Positions 4,520 to 6,966 of a DNA stretch of 6,966 nucleotides are shown in pieces. Every line of letters begins with the position of its first letter. Position 1 is the stretch's first letter. Under the pieces are notes generated by a model. The model searched no databases, was not told the origin of the DNA, and worked only from the letters and a program-made list of their open reading frames with translations. The translations under genes were made by a program, and so were the position numbers. Origin of the DNA: Thermoplasmatota archaeon (GTDB lineage Archaea > Thermoplasmatota > Penumbrarchaeia > Penumbrarchaeales > Penumbrarchaeaceae). The DNA is taken from positions 1-6,966 of the forward strand of contig JAUVCY010000092.1 of assembly GCA_030595585.1 (NCBI GenBank), given 5' to 3'.

Positions 4520-6966
4520 ATGATGAGAAGTAAAATGGCCGGCAATACTGTGGTTTCCATGATCTCGATGATCCTCATGATCGGATTATCCTTTGTGGTG
4601 TTATCCTCATTTTCGATAGATGGAGGTCCGACCCGGACCGGGTCCGTACCTGCGGGATACATCGAGCTGACCGAGTTGGTGGCCCAGGGAAAGATCACAA
4701 CATCTGGCGGGGATTTCGTGGTCTCGGGGATGATCGATATCCCATCCTCCACCCCACTTTATGTGGGACCTGGTGAACGGGTTCTCTTCCATCAGGATTC
4801 GGGTTTAAAGCTTTACGGCCCCCCGATATTCGATGGTACGAAAGACGAGCCGATCGTTCTGGAACAGTTTACATCGGGCCAATACTGGAAGGGCCTTGTG
4901 GTATCGGAAAGCGATCTGGGGTACTCTTCAATATTCAATAATGTCACGTTAAGCGGGGCGGAGAAAGGCATCTGGGGGATGGGGGCGGACCTGAAGGTGA
5001 CCGACTGCATCATGGATGACATGAACAACTCAGGACTTGTTCTGGGTGGACCTCTGGGCGCATCCAATTCCATTGATGTAATTAGAACCACCATATCCAA
5101 TGCCACGTACTATGGGATATCCACCCAGGACCTGGGGTCCCTGGTGGTCGTTGACGTTGATATAACCGGGTCGGGAACGGGTTTGAGGTCGGTTCGGTCG
5201 GAGATCTCCGCATCCGGGATAACCGTAAGAGATTCTCTATCCATTGGGGTCTACGCATTCGAATCGGTCCTGAACCTGGATTCCTTCTCCATATCCTCCA
5301 CGGGAGCCAACTCCACCAATATTCAGGTGCTGACGACGGATTCCCACCTGACTGCCATCCATGGTTCGATATCCGGATCGAGGGTGGGGCTGCAGGCCCT
5401 CGCCGGCTCCAGCGTATATCTCTCCGATGTTGCGGTGGCGGACTGTTTCAAGGATGGCATCCAGGGGGATAATTCCACGTTGGAGCTGTTCATGTGTTCC
5501 ATTCGCGACAACGATGAGAGCGGGGTCGACCTGAGGGGATCTGAATTTCAAATAGCCCGGACATCGCTGAAAGATAACGGCGAGGGCAGCGGCCCCTTCC
5601 TCTTCTCCACGTTCTATCTCGCCGGGAGCAGGGGTGAGATAGAGGGGTGCGATATCGAGGGCTCTGGCTATTCTCACCTTCACGGGGTCGACTCGAGGGT
5701 CCAGATCGGGAACTCTACCTACGACGAGGGCGGGGTTACGGGGTTGATGCTGGACAAGATCACAACGGTGACATTCGTTAACAACAACCCACCGGGCGGA
5801 ATTGAATATATTGATATGTACTCCAGGATAAGATACATTGTCGTGCAGATGCTGGAGGTGAGGAACTATACCACGGGGATAGGGATACCCGGTGCAATAG
5901 TGGATATCAGAGACAGGACCGGGGCCTGGATCGGATCCTCCCAGGCTAACGGAGAGGGTTTTGCGGGACCCTCGGTAATACTGGCATATTCCAACACTTC
6001 CGACGGGTCCATCAGCTACTTTCCGATCGATATCCTGGTCCAATCGGAGGGGTATGAGATGCTGACCATGAGGCTTTACTATCCCACCGAGTTCCTGGAG
6101 ATCGATATGTATCCTCCCAATTCACCCCCTGATATTGAACTGTACTCTCCGGTGAATGGGGAGCAGTTCGAGGAGGGGACCATGGAGATCGAAGGGTCGA
6201 TCCAGGACGATCTGGGACAATACTGGATCAAGGTCAGGATAGACAGCGGAGGATATCAGCTGTTCACCCTGGGAGATGGGTTCACGGGGGGAAATTTCCT
6301 GATCGAGGTCCCGCTGATCAACGTATCCACGGGAACCCATGAAGTGCAGGTCCTCGGTTTCGACGGGGTACATGACTCCCCGCCTGTCACCAGAACGGTA
6401 TATGTGCTCAACCCCGCCATGGCGGATTCGGACGGGGACGGCCTTCTCGACTCCCTTGAGGATAAGAACGGGAACTCCATCTGGGACCCGGACCTCGGTG
6501 AGACGAACATGAACGATTCTGATACGGATGGTGACGGATTGACCGATGGGATGGAGCTTGACACCACGGATGGATCCTCCACGGACCCACTGGACGAGGA
6601 CTCGGATGATGACTTCATCCTGGATGGCCAGGAGGACCAGAATGGGAACGGCCAGGTCGATGAGGGGGAGACGGACCCAAATAATGCGGACACTGATGAC
6701 GATGGTGTTATTGACAGCAAGGACAAGTATCCGCTTGACCCAGAGCGTTGGGCCTCATCGGAGGAGGAGAGCAGCGACCTGCTCATGGTCCTGATCATGG
6801 CCGTCCTGCTGTTCATCATGGTCGTGATACTCGTCTATCTTCTGGTAGTGAAGGCCGATGTGATGGGGAAGGGCATGAGGAAGAGGGAAGATGTGAAAAG
6901 CTCCGATGAGAGGGGGCGCCCTTCCATCAGAAGGGAGGCAAGGCGTGGACCGGAACGGGAGAACGG
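4520..6966 (+). CDS. Membrane-anchored surface protein with beta-helix, Ig-like and calcium-type repeats, 3' end beyond window
   Basis: The frame is open from ATG 4520 to the window end (815 codons plus two bases), so the C-terminus is missing. Residues 1-33 look like a signal peptide (basic MMRSK, then a hydrophobic core at 11-31). Residues about 105-440 show degenerate repeats of roughly 22-25 residues (for example SxxxGIxxxxSxLxLxxxxI) typical of right-handed parallel beta-helix proteins of the pectate-lyase/NosD type. Residues about 441-533 resemble a carboxypeptidase-regulatory-like domain (GIPGAIVDIRD, GEGFAG). Residues about 534-632 are Ig-like (NSPPDIELYSPVNGEQF). Residues 636-744 carry DxDxDGxxD repeats of thrombospondin-type-3/calcium-binding kind (DSDGDGLLD, DTDGDGLTD, DTDDDGVID). 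Residues 754-777 form a transmembrane helix, followed by a basic, Arg-rich cytoplasmic tail. Many N-x-S/T sequons suggest glycosylation. The ATGs at 4523 and 4535 are alternative starts. No catalytic residues were identified, so binding, adhesion or polysaccharide processing are all possible. Confidence 0.9.
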   Translation, partial: MMRSKMAGNTVVSMISMILMIGLSFVVLSSFSIDGGPTRTGSVPAGYIELTELVAQGKITTSGGDFVVSGMIDIPSSTPLYVGPGERVLFHQDSGLKLYGPPIFDGTKDEPIVLEQFTSGQYWKGLVVSESDLGYSSIFNNVTLSGAEKGIWGMGADLKVTDCIMDDMNNSGLVLGGPLGASNSIDVIRTTISNATYYGISTQDLGSLVVVDVDITGSGTGLRSVRSEISASGITVRDSLSIGVYAFESVLNLDSFSISSTGANSTNIQVLTTDSHLTAIHGSISGSRVGLQALAGSSVYLSDVAVADCFKDGIQGDNSTLELFMCSIRDNDESGVDLRGSEFQIARTSLKDNGEGSGPFLFSTFYLAGSRGEIEGCDIEGSGYSHLHGVDSRVQIGNSTYDEGGVTGLMLDKITTVTFVNNNPPGGIEYIDMYSRIRYIVVQMLEVRNYTTGIGIPGAIVDIRDRTGAWIGSSQANGEGFAGPSVILAYSNTSDGSISYFPIDILVQSEGYEMLTMRLYYPTEFLEIDMYPPNSPPDIELYSPVNGEQFEEGTMEIEGSIQDDLGQYWIKVRIDSGGYQLFTLGDGFTGGNFLIEVPLINVSTGTHEVQVLGFDGVHDSPPVTRTVYVLNPAMADSDGDGLLDSLEDKNGNSIWDPDLGETNMNDSDTDGDGLTDGMELDTTDGSSTDPLDEDSDDDFILDGQEDQNGNGQVDEGETDPNNADTDDDGVIDSKDKYPLDPERWASSEEESSDLLMVLIMAVLLFIMVVILVYLLVVKADVMGKGMRKREDVKSSDERGRPSIRREARRGPEREN

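Noticed and set aside
5237..6043. Minus-strand open frame of 268 codons
   Set aside because: It is a shadow of the plus-strand surface-protein gene, whose frame shows clear domain structure. The antisense product has no recognisable family features.
6425..6750. Asp-rich repeats considered as tandem DNA repeats
   Set aside because: The repetition is at protein level (calcium-type DxDxDG motifs). The nucleotide copies are too divergent to be a DNA repeat array.
6256..6819. Minus-strand serine-rich open frame of 187 codons
   Set aside because: The serine-rich composition is what the antisense of Asp/Gly-rich calcium-type repeats produces. It is not an independent gene.

Overview
The window looks like an archaeal chromosome fragment, most likely Thermoplasmatota, although the lineage is an inference. 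Three things point there. It carries trmY, an archaeal tRNA methyltransferase family. It has AT-rich TATA-like boxes rather than bacterial -35/-10 pairs, and three of its genes carry Shine-Dalgarno (SD) sites. Its large surface proteins combine signal peptides, Ig-like and beta-helix domains, calcium-type Asp repeats and a C-terminal membrane anchor, as is common in that phylum. No tRNA, rRNA, CRISPR array, transposase or phage gene was seen.

The layout is five genes. Four are on the minus strand, read right to left: ftcD (4321-2663, bifunctional glutamate formiminotransferase/formiminotetrahydrofolate cyclodeaminase), a 78-residue lysine-rich coiled-coil protein (2646-2410), trmY (2377-1724, tRNA pseudouridine-54 N1-methyltransferase) and a secreted multi-domain protein (1656 to beyond base 1, C-terminus missing). 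Gaps of 16 and 32 nt suggest that ftcD, the small gene and trmY form one transcript. The secreted-protein gene lies 67 nt further on and has its own TATA-like box, placed as for a leaderless mRNA. The fifth gene is on the plus strand (4520 to beyond 6966) and diverges from ftcD. It encodes a membrane-anchored surface protein of at least 815 residues, with beta-helix-like repeats, a carboxypeptidase-regulatory-like region, an Ig-like domain and Asp-rich calcium-type repeats.

Functionally, a folate one-carbon enzyme and a tRNA-modification enzyme are co-transcribed with an uncharacterised basic helical protein and sit between two cell-surface genes. FtcD feeds formimino groups from formiminoglutamate (a histidine-breakdown intermediate) into methenyl-folate. 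No other histidine-degradation gene is in view.

I found no clearly new system. The items most worth a second look are regulatory: two inverted repeats in the 198-bp divergent intergenic region, overlapping palindromes that cover the trmY SD and start codon, and an 11-bp direct repeat with a 21-bp period just upstream of the secreted-protein promoter. The small coiled-coil gene is the best candidate for an unknown function. The two largest genes run off the window edges, so their full architecture cannot be read here.
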